A stretch of DNA of 64,000 nt from Lucifuga dentata (taxonomy: Eukaryota; Chordata; Actinopteri; Ophidiiformes; Bythitidae), in contig VXCM01000441.1 in assembly GCA_014773175.1 (NCBI GenBank), forward strand, positions 62,001 through 126,000. The letters run 5' to 3'. Both the position numbers and the translations under genes were made by a program. The notes under the pieces were generated by a model. It saw nothing but the letters and a program-made list of their open reading frames with translations, had not been told where the DNA came from and made no database searches. Shown in pieces: positions 37,722-44,005 of the stretch; position 1 is the first letter of the stretch, and the number at the start of each line of letters is the position of its first letter.

Positions 37722-40700
37722 AAGGGAGCAGGGGGAGACGAAGGGTGAGACACAATGGAGAGAGAGAGAGGGCAGGATGAGGAGGAGAAGAATGATGCGA
37801 GCATGTCAGGGAGGAAGATACCGATGCCCCTGGTGGGCATTTATGTCACGGAGTTCATCTGTCTTTGAAAGCATTGATTTCGTTTCACCAAATGAAGACA
37901 ATATTGTCTCTTAAGAAACCACAGGGAGTAATTTCTCAAGAGTGACACTAATAACACAATGCAACGCAATTAATAGTTAGAATAATTATCATCCATTAAC
38001 AACTGTGACTGGTGAGTCATTATAAAAGAGGTATTTTTGCTATTTTAACACATTTGAGTTCTCTCCAGAGGACCATATAATAGAGATATTAAGGCATTAT
38101 TTGTCATTCCTCACTGTCATTACACTGTTATGAGGTGTGACACTGTCAACACAATGTCGGAATTGATTTCAAAATTCCAGAATGAATCACAGGGTTGAAG
38201 GATGAAAATGGAAACGAGTCGGAAAAGTAAAAAATCCTTCTTGATATTCTTGTATTTAGAAGTTTTGATTGTGTTGTCTTAGGGGGATTTTGCAAGTTTT
38301 GGTCTCTTGCAGCTACCGGCTGCGTCATTTCAAAAAGTCTCATTTCTATCCAAGCTGTTTCTGAAGTGTTTCCACAGAGGCTGAGATTTAGGTTTATTAA
38401 ATTTGTCACCATTACATTCTTTTTGGAGCACGGGAGCCTGAGTTCCAGCTTCACTCATGTCTGAGTCATAAAGAGATGTAAGAATCTCCCTCCCTGTATA
38501 AATCGCACATCTTAACCTTGAAATTGATTTCTGATGCACAGTTTTATCACGTTGCCTGATCTGTTGGAAAAGAGGAAAAGATGAAAACAAAAAAAGGGAG
38601 GATCAGAAAGAAAATAAATTGGATTATTCCAACCATTCTGTGAAAACTGAAGTGGAGAGCCGCTGCTGCACAGTCGAAACAAATGCTTATGCAGCGGTTT
38701 ACCAGCTAGCAGAGCAGGAATACAGGAGTAATGCAAAACGTGCACATAGAAGACCCCCTCCACATTTATAACGGTGATTAATAAAACCCTCTGAACTATC
38801 ATTACACAATCATGGGAAACTCTGCTGCTGACCAAGACCACTGCACAAATTACTACTGGGTATTAGCGCTGGACTGGTAAATGTAAAATAATGCCTTCTC
38901 TTAACAGGCATCACCACCGTGCTGACCATGACCACCCTGAGCACGGTGGCCAGGAACTCGCTGCCCAGGGTGTCGTACGTGACGGCCATGGNCCATGACC
39001 ACCCTGAGCACGGTGGCCAGGAACTCGCTGCCCAGGGTGTCGTACGTGACGGCCATGGATCTGTTTGTCACCGTCTGCTTCCTGTTCGTCTTCGCCGCCA
39101 TGATCGAGTACGCCATGCTCAACTATTACTCCTACAGTATACGGAGACCCCCGGCCAAGACGCAGAGAATGGTAATGTCCCAAATCCCTATTATGACAAA
39201 ATTACATGGTTTTGCTTTTTTTCAAGTATAACCTTAATTTGTCGGTCGTTGACAACTGCAGTGAGATTATTTCTGTTTCAAATCAACTTGTTTTAAGGAA
39301 TTTTCAGGAAAATCTTGATGAAAGATTAAAATAAGGCAGACTGCAGCACTACAATCAAGAATAAGTTGATTCTATAAATTTCTGCGATGCTTGATTGTCA
39401 TGTGATCTGTTTCAGGCTGCGTCATTCACACTTTCTTGTTTTTGAGAATTTGTAATCCTGTTTTAAGACATTAACTGCTAAAATGAATTTAAAGACAAAT
39501 AATGTCATTTCTACAATGCTTACCTAAACTTCTTGCGTTTTGTTTCTTACATGAAGCTCAGAAAAATTCCATTTACGAATTTAAAGGTGGAGTAATGTTT
39601 TATTGTGGGTACATTTTAAGCCAAATTTCTAGAAATCCTAACTATTGGCATTTATTTTTTACTTGATAACAGAAAATGTCACTCGATAAGGCAGAAAAAA
39701 ACGGTTTGCCTTCAAAAACCGATATGCTGTTGACCCCTGTGTCATTGTACCATTCAGTGTGTTACTGTATGCGTGCCTTTCTGAACATGTCCACATGGAC
39801 TTCCTGCGGTTGAAAACATCTCTAAAAAGCTTCCCTAATGTTCTGTGTGGGTGCATTCAAGGCTTCTACCTGCCGCGGACGCTCTAATGGCAGCGCCACA
39901 CATCTACTTAGACTGAGTCAGCCGCCGCCGCTCTTGCTGCCGTCCCCTCCCCTTCATTATTTCCTGCCAGCGTAAAAATGGTTGTGTTGAATATGTCAGT
40001 TCAGGTTGGACAATTATGTTTCCCCTCTGTGTTTCCAGCTCCTTGCCTTTTTTTGGCTGGTCTGTCTTTGGGGAAGCCTCATATATCCCTCCTTAACGCG
40101 GTGCCTTTGCACCGCCCACTCCTCAATTCTCTTAGTGCACAAGAAACTGCACGTCTAACTCTCTTTCCCACTCTCCACACTCGACTCACATGTCGCCTCT
40201 AAGTGCAGAACAAAAGGTTCGAGAACTGGAAAGCCGTGCAAACGCTTTATCCCAATTAATCTGTCCCACAACTTTTACTGAGAAAAATCACTTTACCCGT
40301 AACAAAAACAGATTCAAAGCTTCTTCTAGTTCTCAGCCCATTCTTCTGTTTGGTTTTCCTTTTTATAACAGGCCAACTTCGACATATTTTCCACACACCA
40401 ACGCTGCAGTTTTTCAGCACTCTGATACATTAACTGAATGTCAGGTTTTGTGTCATTCCGCTGGAAACAAAGCATCAGTATTTCTTTACAGACTCGAGTT
40501 TTGGCATTTTCTATCAGTCGCACAGGCAGAAATCTACTGCAGAACAGGCAGAGATACCAACTTCTCCAGGTAACACGCCTCATTAACTAGTCTAGTCGAG
40601 TGCAAAGCAGAAATGGATGGGGCATAAACAAAATAGAGTGAGAACAATCTAGAATGCCTGGTTTGTGTCACTACAGCAGCAACAAGTTTCTTCACTGGTC

Positions 40701-41177
40701 TGCAGATATGGCTTATTGAGATTTTTTTTATTTTAAATCAGATTAAAATAGCCTAGTCACTGTGAGGTAGTTATAGGATGCTAAGGTATGAAAAGGATAA
40801 GATATGTGCTCTTTCCACACCTGGAACAGAATTAATTCAGCCATCCTCTGTGATTTTCATTAATAATTCATCCACCGTCTCCCTCTCTGTCGCAGGCCTA
40901 CTCATCTCTCAACATGGGTCGCAACCCTCGGTCAATGATGCCCATGGGCAACTCCCTCTTCTGGCACGATTATGACGACAACTGTCTGTACGAGTGCCTG
41001 GACGGAAAAGACTGCAAGAGCTTCTTCTGCTGCTATGAGGAGTGTAAAGAAGGCGGCTGGAAGAAAGGACGGATCCACGTCAACATCGGTGAGCTGGATT
41101 CCTACTCCCGGGTTTTCTTCCCCACCTCTTTCTTGCTCTTCAACATCGTCTACTGGGTCAGCTACCTCTACCTCTAG
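12462..41177 (+). CDS. gabrg3: GABA-A receptor subunit gamma-3, 3' part of gene (eight coding segments)
   Basis: This is a ligand-gated chloride channel subunit of the Cys-loop (pentameric) family, which co-assembles with alpha and beta subunits at the neuronal plasma membrane. Eight segments join in frame with GT-AG introns of 7340, 381, 2508, 3955, 4584, 7012 and 1724 bp. They give 380 residues plus a TAG stop once a 67-base assembly duplication in the seventh segment is collapsed. Visible parts in order are loop D, loop A, loop E, the 15-residue Cys-loop, loops B/F/C, M1, M2, M3, a short cytoplasmic loop with the gamma-specific Cys-rich motif, and M4 ending YWVSYLYL. Gamma-3 rather than gamma-1 or gamma-2 is indicated by [44 protein letters not shown] and [17 protein letters not shown]. 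The 5' exons (signal peptide, N-terminal helix) were not found in the 12.4 kb upstream, so the gene is 5'-partial here. Subunit identity rests on remembered mammalian sequences. Confidence 0.95.
13141..13156. promoter_or_regulatory. Second identical X-box motif, intron 3
   Basis: An exact copy of CTGTTGCCTGGCAACA, 612 bp after the 68-bp exon and 869 bp from the first copy. The flanking bases differ, so it is not simply part of a larger duplication. Confidence 0.35.
13434..13565. mobile_element. LINE-tail-like interspersed repeat fragment
   Basis: catttattaatcccaatggg followed by aaattacagcaataaataag and a run of A/C-rich sequence resembles the TTTATTGATCCCxxxxGGGAAATT repeat that is common in teleosts and marks the antisense 3' end of a retroelement. 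Family not determined. Confidence 0.5.
14320..14545 (+). other. GC- and CpG-rich island in intron 3
   Basis: The surrounding intron is AT-rich, but this stretch has dense CpG (ttcgcgaggactttgcgaac, gatgacgcggtc, ggcgcacatgg, tacgtcgtgagg, ccgacgggg, cccgggcg). It includes TTACGTCA (14376-14383), a CRE-like site, and ttaaaagg 10 bp further on. It overlaps a tRNA-like sequence. It may be an inserted element or an internal regulatory island; no exon with a supported splice junction is seen. Confidence 0.5.
14418..14502 (+). ncRNA. tRNA-Arg-like sequence (tRNA pseudogene or SINE head)
   Basis: GGCACCGTGGCGCACATGGA then TAAGG resembles the 5' half of vertebrate tRNA-Arg genes (CCGTGGCGCAATGGATA), including a pol III A box. 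GTGTGGTTCGAGCCC about 40 bp later is a good B box (GGTTCGANNCC). The distance between the boxes is about 12 bp longer than in an ordinary tRNA, and I could not fold a convincing anticodon stem or acceptor stem. A functional tRNA is therefore unlikely; a tRNA-derived element is more plausible. Confidence 0.4.
15088..15184. repeat. Imperfect inverted repeat with A-run and T-run outer arms
   Basis: The inner arms GTGTCAGCATTTTAA and TTAAATGCTGACAC pair well. Outward, gcatttctgtaat pairs loosely with actttatagaaac, and the outermost sequences are a run of A and a run of T. It would fold into a hairpin in RNA or single-stranded DNA. Confidence 0.6.
15605..15782. mobile_element. Degraded, shortened MITE copy
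   Basis: acaggaccgttttgcatgtataagcc at the left, then ctctggaaggttgggaaaac, cagtaacgtaacaggt, and ggctcaaacatgcat at the right, follow the order of landmarks in the full copies but with large deletions and many substitutions. Both extreme ends are eroded. Confidence 0.55.
19870..19961 (+). CDS. gabrg3: gabrg3 coding exon 4, first half (92 bp, loop D)
   Basis: The exon encodes [20 protein letters not shown] followed by [10 protein letters not shown], starting in phase 0 after tctccccag and ending in phase 2 (AAC AG|gtagac). It carries loop D of the ligand interface (IFAQTW). The residue matching gamma-2 Phe77 is Ile, codon 19888-19890. NSS at the end of RLRYNSS is a conserved N-glycosylation sequon. 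An AGC triplet repeat gives one Ser more than mammalian gamma-3 (as I recall it). In other GABA-A genes this segment is continuous with the next one in a single 221-bp exon; here 92 + 132 = 224 bp, that is 221 plus the extra codon. Confidence 0.93.
19962..20342 (+). other. Extra 381-bp intron splitting exon 4
   Basis: The donor CAG|gtagac is weak from position +3 on; the acceptor is cgttttcaaacag after a CT-rich tract. The insertion is in phase 2 inside a Ser codon (AG|C). No terminal inverted repeat or known transposon was recognised inside it. GABA-A subunit genes normally have no intron here, so it is likely a lineage-specific gain. Confidence 0.85.
20343..20474 (+). CDS. gabrg3: gabrg3 coding exon 4, second half (132 bp, loops A and E)
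   Basis: The first base completes the split Ser codon (AG|C), followed by [17 protein letters not shown] and, later, [18 protein letters not shown]; it ends in phase 2 (CTG AG|gtaaaa). The acceptor is ttttcaaacag after a long CT-rich tract at about 20284-20335. It includes loop A (WLPDTIF) and loop E. The residue at the gamma-2 Met130 position is Leu and that at Thr142 is Thr. Without splicing, the preceding 381-bp intron would hit a stop immediately (AGG TAG), so it must be removed to make protein. Confidence 0.94.
20475..22982 (+). other. gabrg3 intron 4 (2508 bp)
   Basis: Non-coding sequence between loop E and Cys-loop exons. It includes an ACTAAT-type short tandem repeat near 22451-22485 and an inverted ATACTAATGTATCATTAGTAT motif next to it. 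Nothing else specific is seen. Confidence 0.85.
22451..22500. repeat. ACTAAT short tandem repeat
   Basis: tactaatactaatactaaaa then tactaatactaatgtatcat, ending in a small inverted repeat. Confidence 0.65.
22983..23065 (+). CDS. gabrg3: gabrg3 coding exon 5 (83 bp, Cys-loop)
   Basis: This is the conserved 83-bp Cys-loop exon. It enters in phase 2, finishing an Arg codon, and leaves in phase 1 (AGC T|gtgagt). It encodes MTINAEC, then [14 protein letters not shown], with exactly 13 residues between the two cysteines. This disulphide loop contacts the M2-M3 linker and couples agonist binding to gating. The acceptor is ctcttcag after a CT-rich run, and a CA microsatellite follows the donor within 40 bp. 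Met replaces the Leu usually found before TIxAEC in mammalian gamma subunits. Confidence 0.95.
23066..27020 (+). other. gabrg3 intron 5 (3955 bp)
   Basis: Non-coding. It contains a CA microsatellite (about 23104-23120), a GGTGGTTGCTA minisatellite (25428-25500), and a GAA-rich run (25733-25759). No additional exon was recognised. Confidence 0.85.
25428..25500. repeat. GGTGGTTGCTA minisatellite
   Basis: ctaggtggttgcatatttat, tctggtggttgctatggtgt and ttggggtggttgctagaggt form about three diverged tandem units of about 21 bp. Repeats of this unit are frequent in teleost genomes. Confidence 0.6.
27021..27158 (+). CDS. gabrg3: gabrg3 coding exon 6 (138 bp, loops B/F/C)
   Basis: The 138-bp size is that of the gamma-2 homologue. 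The exon enters in phase 1 to complete Tyr (T|AC) and exits in phase 1 (GCA G|gtaaga). It encodes [19 protein letters not shown], then [19 protein letters not shown] and TDMLSTTA. The segment covers loops B, F and C of the extracellular domain, with a conserved NTT sequon. [11 protein letters not shown] is the gamma-3 form of a stretch that reads QFSFVGLRNTT in gamma-2. Acceptor gggttctag and donor CAG|gtaaga are both canonical. Confidence 0.95.
27600..27683 (-). mobile_element. hAT-like element end
   Basis: The sequence ttgtaacggagtcatattag followed by TACTTCTTCCACCACTG matches the right end of a non-autonomous hAT family common in percomorph fish, whose terminal repeat reads CAGTGGTGGAAGAAGTACT. 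The other end was not located, so the boundary at 27600 is approximate. Confidence 0.55.
30820..30995 (+). mobile_element. LINE reverse transcriptase fragment (L2-like)
   Basis: A reading frame at 30889 gives [11 protein letters not shown], the conserved motif B of L2/CR1-type reverse transcriptases. About 60 bp upstream another frame gives FNTFDAD, resembling motif A (AFDTVDH); the spacing is far too short, so the segment is deleted and frameshifted. It is a small dead remnant in intron 6. Confidence 0.6.
31274..31400 (+). mobile_element. hAT-like element end, decayed
   Basis: CAGTGGTGGAAGTTCAAAGTA starts at 31274 and resembles the CAGTGGTGGAAAGTAACTAAGT terminus of the same hAT family. Downstream gtatgtactttttgctgatg and aaatgtatccagtac are eroded versions of the family interior. 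The right boundary is a guess. Confidence 0.45.
31743..31895 (+). CDS. gabrg3: gabrg3 coding exon 7 (153 bp, M1 and M1-M2 linker)
   Basis: This is the conserved 153-bp exon, phase 1 to phase 1 (TTA G|gtatga). It encodes [16 protein letters not shown], membrane helix M1 ([20 protein letters not shown]), and the linker [14 protein letters not shown]. The PAR triplet at the cytoplasmic end of M2 belongs to the anion-selectivity filter in this family. An N followed by a run of G sits 13 bp downstream of the exon (31908), but the donor itself is intact. Confidence 0.96.
32351..32800. repeat. Near-perfect 450-bp palindrome
   Basis: Arms of about 225 bp, from gaagagttttgtttcc on the left to ggaaacaaaactcttc on the right, are almost exact inverse copies. 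They meet at a TATC/AT/GATA microsatellite (32560-32593). The only differences noticed are near the centre (gatctatct against gatatatct). Each arm carries cctctgccaagaaagatttt and tctggatcc...cacctccaaaatt, recalling a common teleost interspersed repeat. An N lies two bases beyond the right arm, and a third, partial copy of the arm end (ccttcttgttggaaatgaaa) follows at about 32840. Confidence 0.85.
33770..34245 (-). mobile_element. hAT-like non-autonomous element, decayed
   Basis: Reverse-complemented, 34180-34245 reads ATTTACTCAAGTACAGTATT, then GAGTACAATTTTGAGGTACT and TGTACTGTCAATATTTCTAT, a close match to the left part of the CAGTGGTGG hAT family. At 33783-33840, aaatatcctgcatt and agtattaacagtaaaaggta match its interior. 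The terminal CAGTGGTGG itself is missing. Confidence 0.5.
37681..37800. repeat. AG-rich purine tract in intron 7
   Basis: A perfect AG run (37689-37714) continues as gggagagaaaggg, agcagggggagacgaaggg and gagagagagagagggcagg, a nearly pure purine strand of about 120 bp. The minus-strand open frames across it (Ser/Leu-rich) are low-complexity artefacts. Confidence 0.8.
38908..39171 (+). CDS. gabrg3: gabrg3 coding exon 8 (M2-M3), with an assembly duplication
   Basis: The exon starts GC ATC ACC after ttaacag and ends CAG AGA ATG|gtaatg in phase 0. It encodes pore helix M2 ([19 protein letters not shown]), the M2-M3 linker PRVSYVT, helix M3 ([19 protein letters not shown]), and the start of the cytoplasmic loop. 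Bases 38926-38991 are repeated exactly at 38993-39058 around an N at 38992. The 67-base excess is not a multiple of three and shifts the frame. Collapsing one copy gives a 197-bp exon (2 + 65 codons) that joins its neighbours correctly; the gamma-2 exon, from memory, is 206 bp. I therefore treat the duplication as an unmerged contig overlap, not a biological mutation. Confidence 0.92.
38926..39058. repeat. 66-bp exact tandem copy around an N in coding sequence
   Basis: Bases 38926-38991 are repeated exactly at 38993-39058 with N at 38992. It lies within the pore-helix exon of gabrg3 and adds 67 bases, breaking the frame. Exact identity and the single N point to an assembly join. Confidence 0.95.
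39172..40895 (+). other. gabrg3 intron 8 (1724 bp)
   Basis: This intron separates the M3 exon from the terminal exon, in the cytoplasmic loop. In gamma-2 the equivalent place holds an alternative 24-bp exon, and mammalian gamma-3 has a longer loop. I looked for a phase 0 to phase 0 mini-exon and could not identify one with confidence. Confidence 0.75.
40896..41177 (+). CDS. gabrg3: gabrg3 terminal coding exon (cytoplasmic loop and M4)
   Basis: Acceptor tctgtcgcag opens a 282-bp coding exon in phase 0 (GCC TAC TCA), matching the phase 0 exit of the previous exon, and it ends at TAG 41175-41177. It encodes [16 protein letters not shown], the gamma-specific Cys-rich stretch [15 protein letters not shown], the basic GRIHVNI stretch, and M4 [20 protein letters not shown]. 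In gamma-2 the corresponding region carries palmitoylated cysteines and the GABARAP-binding stretch; the same roles here are inferred. [16 protein letters not shown] is the gamma-3 form of the M4 approach. The C-terminal WVSYLYL has Ser where I recall Gly in mammalian gamma-3. Confidence 0.96.
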   Translation, partial: AYSSLNMGRNPRSMMPMGNSLFWHDYDDNCLYECLDGKDCKSFFCCYEECKEGGWKKGRIHVNIGELDSYSRVFFPTSFLLFNIVYWVSYLYL

Positions 41178-42325
41178 CAGGTCTTGGGCCGTGATCTGAG
41201 GGTCTGCCGAAACAGTCACAGCCTCTGCTGCTTTGCTCTGTGGCTTGTGATTTGAAGTCTAAGCACGGAGGTGGATTCGCTCTCTGGGAATTGGGAAAGT
41301 GTACTGCCTCTGGAGTGGCATGACTGAAAAATCCATCAAAAAGATTCGGTCAGCGGTGTTGCTGTGCTACACCATATAAAGGCCGTGGCACTTTGAGCAA
41401 TTCAGGACTGTTGTACTCCAGTATGTGAATAATATGGAGATCTCCCAAGAATAATATGCTCAGCAGCAGAACAACAAGTGAAGGTACCATATGACTCAGA
41501 AACCAAACTACAGACAGCTGTGACTTATAGGAGAGATGGTTGCATTGCTGAATCTTGGTTGACAAGATGGCGAAGCACCCATAGTGCCTTCTTTAGAAAG
41601 GGTGCAGCATCGAGAGAACGCAGCTTCAGAGTTGCCGCCATTATCTTTATTACCTCATCCATCACACACACCACCGCATGCTGAGCTGTTTATTCTTTGA
41701 TGAAACAAATCCGGAAAACACTTTTCACTGCTGGAGATGTTTAAAAAAGTACCACTTTTCCATTCATTTTGTAGCACATTAGTTTTAGTTGGACTCTAGA
41801 GTTAGTTATACTTTCTAATATTAATACTGTTTTCTTCTCATTATTAATGGAATTTCTTGTGTTTTCACTGCAAGTCTACTAGTTCACACATCAGTCGTTA
41901 TTTGTTAGGTGGACGTTACTGTCCGGATAGTGGTTGTATGGTAAAATCTTGTATATTAAGTTGGTGAGCTTTGTTCATAACTCTTTATGACCAGATGGTG
42001 CAAGACTTGGAAAGGATTTGGATGAATGCTGGGTAAAATTATACAGTGAGAATAAGAACAGCATAAGTACATACTGATCTAATGTTTATCATACTAATCT
42101 CATCCTCAGGCATATGTACTGTACGTTACAGAACGTGAATAATGAATAATGTTTCGACCAAAGCAGGTTCCTTCCTGACCACAGCTCTAGCAAATCTGTC
42201 AGCAAATCCTGCAATTAAATTTGATTTACTTTGCACTTTTATATCCTCATTAGTTAAATTTAATATTTGTTTTAGTCAGGGATTGGCACTTCCAAATCTG
42301 AAGAAACTGGTCTGGTCCCCTCCAG
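41178..42325 (+). other. gabrg3 3' untranslated region, extent uncertain
   Basis: Sequence after the TAG stop with no open frame of interest. No canonical AATAAA occurs soon after the stop. An ATTAAA hexamer at 42214-42219 is a possible poly(A) signal, lying just upstream of a retroelement remnant; another candidate, AATAAA, is at 44124-44129. The true 3' end cannot be set from sequence alone. Confidence 0.4.
42214..42219 (+). promoter_or_regulatory. Candidate ATTAAA polyadenylation hexamer
   Basis: ATTAAA lies 1.04 kb after the gabrg3 stop and is followed by T-rich sequence (ttgatttact...ttagttaaattt). It is a variant hexamer and similar matches occur by chance in AT-rich DNA, so this is weak support only. 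Confidence 0.25.
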
Positions 42326-42855
42326 GTGGGGAGTGAGTTGTTTCCCCGAGTGAAAGAGTTCAAGTTAGGCATCAGATCAACAGGGCAGATTGGTGCAAAC
42401 TGAACTGAGAGTAAAAGCAAAGACACCAACTGATGAACGTTCTAAACCTCACCTATGGTCATGAGCTCTGGTTAGGGCCTGAAAGAAAGAGATCGCAGAT
42501 ACAAGCAGCCAAAATGATCCTCTATCAGGTGTTGGGATTTGACTTAGGGACAGGGTGGAGAACTCAGATACCAGGTGGGAGCTCAGAGGAGTAGATCTGA
42601 TGTTTGGTGTCGAAAGGAGCCAGCTGAGGCAGTCTGACGCCTCCCTGGGGATCGCACGTCCTACTGGGAGGAGACCATGGGGCAGAATCCAGAATCCAGA
42701 TCCAGAATACGCAGGAGAGACTGTATTTCCCATTTTGCCTGGGAATGTCTTGGGATCCTCCAGGAAGATCTTGGGAACACGGGGAGAGGGACATCTTGGC
42801 TACTTTGCTTTGCGTGCTGCCTCCACAAACTGGACTTGGATGAAAAGTTATTTTA
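42326..42855 (+). mobile_element. Decayed non-LTR retrotransposon, 3' end of ORF2
   Basis: The stretch resembles the C-terminal end of a very common teleost LINE. Recognisable parts in order are ttccccgagtgaaagagttc, cctcacctatggtcatgagc, RSQIQAAKMILYQVLG, GVERSQLR, ARPTGRRPWGR, ttgggatcctccaggaaga, and ERDILATLLCVLPPQ. The parts fall in different frames with internal deletions and stops, so it is a dead fragment. The 179-residue open frame at 42555-43094 runs through it and is not a host gene. The assignment comes from remembered consensus sequence; the clade is not certain. Confidence 0.75.
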
Positions 42856-43794
42856 GATCCCGTAATTATCAAGACTCAAGTTGCTGTGGATCACCCAGAC
42901 CTTCAGGAAACGTCATCAGTGTCTTGAAAAGTATCCCGCAAAAAAATATCACAAGTCAGCATTTTCGACACATTGGCTCCAACCTAAAACATATACAAAC
43001 ATGCATACACCGTCTTATTTATTTTGCATTAGTTGCTCCATCCAGTTTCCAAACTCGAACTGATGAAAGCTTCAGTTTTCCAAGTTTCTCCTGATGAAAA
43101 ATGAAAGGAATTTCTGATGTGTTGCCATACCATGCAGGACCTCAAGTCATCTCCTGTTGTGTCCAGCCGGCAATGATCACAGGTGCTGTAAGATAGGTTC
43201 TATATATTGTGATACTCCATACACCCACATACACAGAGCGCCGATGAAAAATGGATGATCTCGGATAGTTGTTGATGACTTTTGATGGAGTCCCAAAAGC
43301 CCTTCCTCAGACATGTAAAATTAATGGCATATATGAGGAATATGGACATCAGGGAAGGAGGGGACAGATGTTTGATTTTGGTTTTCTTACTGTTATTTGG
43401 TGTTTTTGCAGTTGTTTGGCTTTGTAGAACAATCAGCCCCCCCTTTCCCCAACGCACACACTTCTCCTGGTATTTCTATGTTCAAAAAGCTTTTATGTAA
43501 GATGCATCTAATTAGTGTTTCTATTTTCATACAGTTATATATGGAATGTATGTTAGGCCAGTAGCGAGGCCAGAGTCCATGTGATTACAAGCAGTCAGCT
43601 CAAGGAGCCTAAGTGAGCTTAGATTTAGGGGTCCTGCATATTCATCTGGCTTCAAGATGGATTTGTGTTTTGTCCAGAGGTTTGTAATTGCAAATTAAAT
43701 TGCCTCAAGTAACACTAGAGCAACAGCAGAGAGGATGATGCTATATTACTTACTTAGTGCCATTAGCTACAGTATATTACTGCCATTTCAGAAG

Positions 43795-44005
43795 AATTTA
43801 GTAAACTCTTTCTCTCTCTCCATCTCTGCCTGTCTTTCCCTCTCCCGGTCTGTCCATCCATCCATTATTTGCTCTCTCTCTCCATCTGTCTCTCCTTCTG
43901 CATATATATATTTCTCTATCCCTCTCTCTCTCTCTGTATGTCCGTCTCTCTATATCCAACTATCATCCATTCATCCCCGTCTCTTCATCTGTATATCTAC
44001 CTTCC
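43795..44005. repeat. Pyrimidine-rich TCTC/ATCC repeat
   Basis: Alternating ctctctctccatctct, ccatccatccatt, and tctctatccctctctctctc over about 200 bp. Two plus-strand frames across it are low-complexity artefacts. Confidence 0.75.

Larger units (their letters stand above)
31896..38907 (+). other. gabrg3 intron 7 (7012 bp)
   Basis: Non-coding. It contains three N positions (31908, 32802, 34648), a 450-bp palindrome (32351-32800), a decayed hAT-like element (33770-34245), and an AG-rich purine tract (37681-37800). No exon was recognised between M1 and M2 exons, as expected. Confidence 0.85.

Noticed and set aside
37502..37840. Minus-strand frames of 112 and 66 residues with Ser/Leu repeats
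   Set aside because: They translate an AG microsatellite in two frames and lie within a gabrg3 intron.
38992..39058. The exon 8 duplication as a real frameshift making gabrg3 a pseudogene
   Set aside because: The copy is exact, sits on an N, and every other exon, splice site and phase is intact.
38901..39183. Minus-strand frames of 73 and 90 residues with internal repeats
   Set aside because: They are the antisense of the gabrg3 M2-M3 exon and its assembly duplication; the repeats are the artefact itself.
42555..43094. A 179-residue plus-strand open frame, the longest in the window
   Set aside because: It runs through a frameshifted LINE remnant and into unrelated sequence; the recognisable LINE peptide pieces are in several frames.
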